A stretch of 15,486 nt of DNA from Methylomicrobium sp. (GTDB taxonomy: Bacteria; Pseudomonadota; Gammaproteobacteria; Methylococcales; Methylomonadaceae): positions 1 through 15,486 of the forward strand of contig SLIO01000375.1 in NCBI GenBank assembly GCA_007135635.1, in the 5' to 3' direction. The translations under genes and the position numbers were made by a program. Positions 13,902 to 15,486 of this stretch are shown here, piece by piece; position 1 is the first letter of the stretch; each line of letters starts with the position of its first letter. The notes below the pieces were generated by a model. It did no database searches, was not told the DNA's origin, and was given only the letters and a program-made list of their open reading frames with translations.

Positions 13902-15230
13902 ATGTCACGATCGATTAATCTTGCTATTGCAACCGCGCTGTATTTAAGCCTGAACTACGGATTGGGCGGCAAAATCGGCCTTGCCGGGAGCGGTATTGCC
14001 ATATTAGCCACTGTCGCCTGGCTTTGGGTGAGCGAAGCACTCCATATAAGCGTCACCGCGCTATTGGTGCCCTTGTTGGCATCGGCGAGCGGTGTAATGG
14101 CATTTGACGAGGCACTTAGCCAATTTGCCGACCCGGTAATATTTCTTTTTCTCGGCAGCTTCGCTCTCGCCGGCGGCTTACAGAAACAGGGACTTGATCG
14201 CTGGATTGCAGCATCGGTGATTGCAAAAGCGGGTAGCCGTGTCGATATGGCATCACGCTATCTATTCTGGCTAACCGCACTTTTATCAATGTGGATCAGC
14301 AACACCGCAACCGCCGCGATGATGCTGCCGCTGGCGCTCGGCATACTCTCGCCTTTAAATCCTAAGGAATTCCGCTCGACCTATCTTTACATCCTGCTCG
14401 GCGTAGCGTTCTCAGCCAACATCGGCGGCTTAGGAACCCTTGTCGGAAGCCCGCCAAATGCTATTGCGGCATCCACTGTCGGTATCGATTTCGGCCAATG
14501 GATGCTGTTTGGCCTGCCCACCGTGTTAATCATGATGCCGCTAATGGAATTCGCCTTACGCATTGCAATTCATCCGAATTTACAGGCCGAAATAGAAACT
14601 CCGGAGCACGAAATACTTTGGTCTCGATCTCATACTTTAATGCTGACGGTATTTTTTCTGACGGTAGGACTCTGGGCATTCGGGGCACCGCTGAATCAAT
14701 GGCTAGGTATCGGTCGCGGCTATGATGCTGTAGTAGCCTTATTCTCGCTTGTTTTAATGCACGGATTGTGTTTAGTTCATTGGAAAGATATTGAGGAAAA
14801 TGTCGACTGGGGCGTATTGCTGCTATTCGGCGGAGGCCTTACACTCAGTCTCGTTTTGTCGGTCAGCGGCGCGGGCGCATGGCTCGCCGAACAACTCGGA
14901 GGCCCTTTTGCCACGATTCCCGTATTGGGCAGTCTGATGCTGATGATCATGTTCGCCATGCTGCTTACTGAAGTCGCCAGCAATACGGCAAGCGCGGCAC
15001 TGCTAATACCGTTGTTTATCGGTATAGCACCTCAGATCGATAATCAATCGATCGCTATCGTGGTTGCCATGACGTCTTCTTGCGCCTTCTTGCTTCCGGT
15101 AGCGACGCCACCTAACGCAATTGTCTTCGGGAGCGGCTTGGTGCTGCAAAGACAAATGATCCGTTGCGGTTTATGGGTCAGCCTATTCATCCTACCGGTG
15201 TTATTCGGAGTCGCATCCGTGATTCGGTAA
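13902..15230 (+). CDS. DASS/SLC13-family anion symporter
   Basis: A polytopic inner-membrane transporter of the divalent anion:Na+ symporter family, which moves dicarboxylates, citrate, sulfate or related anions. The 442 residues are nearly all hydrophobic segments, about eleven in number. The family's inverted repeat shows as two copies of its signature. The first half has WISNTATAAMMLP (SNT at 133-135) and SPPNAIAAS (184-187). The second has EVASNTASAALLIP (SNT at 360-362) and ATPPNAIVFGSG (403-406). The two SNT motifs line the substrate and sodium sites in known structures. The specific anion cannot be read from sequence. The frame continues upstream to a GTG at 13881 (seven more residues). 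Neither start has a clear ribosome binding site, and I prefer the ATG. The gene stands alone between two repeat-rich stretches. Confidence 0.9.
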   Translation: MSRSINLAIATALYLSLNYGLGGKIGLAGSGIAILATVAWLWVSEALHISVTALLVPLLASASGVMAFDEALSQFADPVIFLFLGSFALAGGLQKQGLDRWIAASVIAKAGSRVDMASRYLFWLTALLSMWISNTATAAMMLPLALGILSPLNPKEFRSTYLYILLGVAFSANIGGLGTLVGSPPNAIAASTVGIDFGQWMLFGLPTVLIMMPLMEFALRIAIHPNLQAEIETPEHEILWSRSHTLMLTVFFLTVGLWAFGAPLNQWLGIGRGYDAVVALFSLVLMHGLCLVHWKDIEENVDWGVLLLFGGGLTLSLVLSVSGAGAWLAEQLGGPFATIPVLGSLMLMIMFAMLLTEVASNTASAALLIPLFIGIAPQIDNQSIAIVVAMTSSCAFLLPVATPPNAIVFGSGLVLQRQMIRCGLWVSLFILPVLFGVASVIR

Positions 15231-15397
15231 TGACTGACGCCGGTTATCGTTAAATAATTTACTTGCGAGTCAAATATCGCCGCCGAATTTTGATTACTGT
15301 GAAAGTTCGTAGATTTGGACTCTTTATCTAATTTTTCGATATAAGAAGCTTGCTTGGCAGAAAATATGCCGGTTCCGGAGAGGGTGCGGTTGCTCGA

Positions 15398-15486
15398 CCG
15401 ACAGGCGTCGGCGGCAGGGCAGATTTTTGCTCCTGCAAAATCTGCATTCACGCCATCCTTGGCGTTCGAGCCGCCGTCGAGCCTAC
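15398..15486 (-). repeat. Palindrome-rich repeat, right copy
   Basis: Contains three small hairpins: CCGAC/GTCGG (15398-15411); a nine-pair stem at 15419-15427 with 15437-15445; and CGCCA/TGGCG at 15451-15464, whose minus-strand loop is AGGA. From 15448 it shares three ordered blocks with the left-edge element at 213-253. It runs off the window. The bases from 15231 to 15397 hold nothing I can identify. Confidence 0.65.

Noticed and set aside
15044..15451. Minus-strand 135-residue frame at the right edge
   Set aside because: Overlaps the conserved C-terminal half of the transporter on the opposite strand and starts within a repeat.
1..15486. Phage, toxin-antitoxin or defence system
   Set aside because: Every confident gene belongs to a housekeeping, metabolic or transport family; no integrase, nuclease, toxin or defence-type domain is present. 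HMCES is a DNA-repair protein in this setting.

Overview
The window looks like chromosomal DNA of a gammaproteobacterium with mid-range GC. Three things point that way: an SMC-type condensin gene overlapping zipA, a short QueF, and an SmbP-like secreted histidine-rich protein. The abundance of intergenic palindromic repeats and the overall protein style suggest a type I methanotroph (Methylococcales). That placement is inference from memory of such genomes, not a search result. No phage, IS transposase, CRISPR array, tRNA or rRNA is visible.

Layout. Bases 1-376 carry no convincing gene but are packed with small palindromes, including a repeat and an inverted partner. From 377 to 5629 four genes lie on the minus strand. 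In transcription order they are a PLP-dependent D-cysteine desulfhydrase/ACC-deaminase-like enzyme, a Rieske oxygenase, a class I SAM methyltransferase and polyphosphate kinase (ppk1). The PLP enzyme starts two bases away from a divergent plus-strand gene for an HMCES/YedK abasic-site DNA-protein crosslink protein. After that come a possible 57-residue small protein and an SmbP-like periplasmic metal-binding protein with its own promoter and a terminator. Convergent to smbP is the minus-strand pair smc-zipA (chromosome condensation and cell division), joined by a TAATG overlap. Divergent from smc is a compact plus-strand cluster: queF (queuosine synthesis), a stand-alone FlhB C-terminal-like protein, and psd (phosphatidylserine decarboxylase). 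A 700-base non-coding stretch full of repeats follows, then a DASS/SLC13-family membrane transporter, and finally another repeat block at the right edge.

Most genes are ordinary housekeeping genes. The least explained material is intergenic. At four loci there are small perfect hairpins that differ in stem sequence, with base changes compensated on both arms, but keep GGA (mostly ANGGA) in the loop. One of them (4575-4600, minus strand) agrees with 11 of the 12 positions of the recalled CsrA SELEX consensus and with its hexaloop geometry. Three of the four loci lie downstream of a gene in the sense in which that gene would be read. A CsrA/Rsm-binding role for this repeat family is therefore a testable hypothesis, but the sequence does not prove it. 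A separate element at 13526-13606 has the textbook form of a REPIN (two inverted GTAG-headed REP palindromes) and sits between two 49-base diverged direct repeats.
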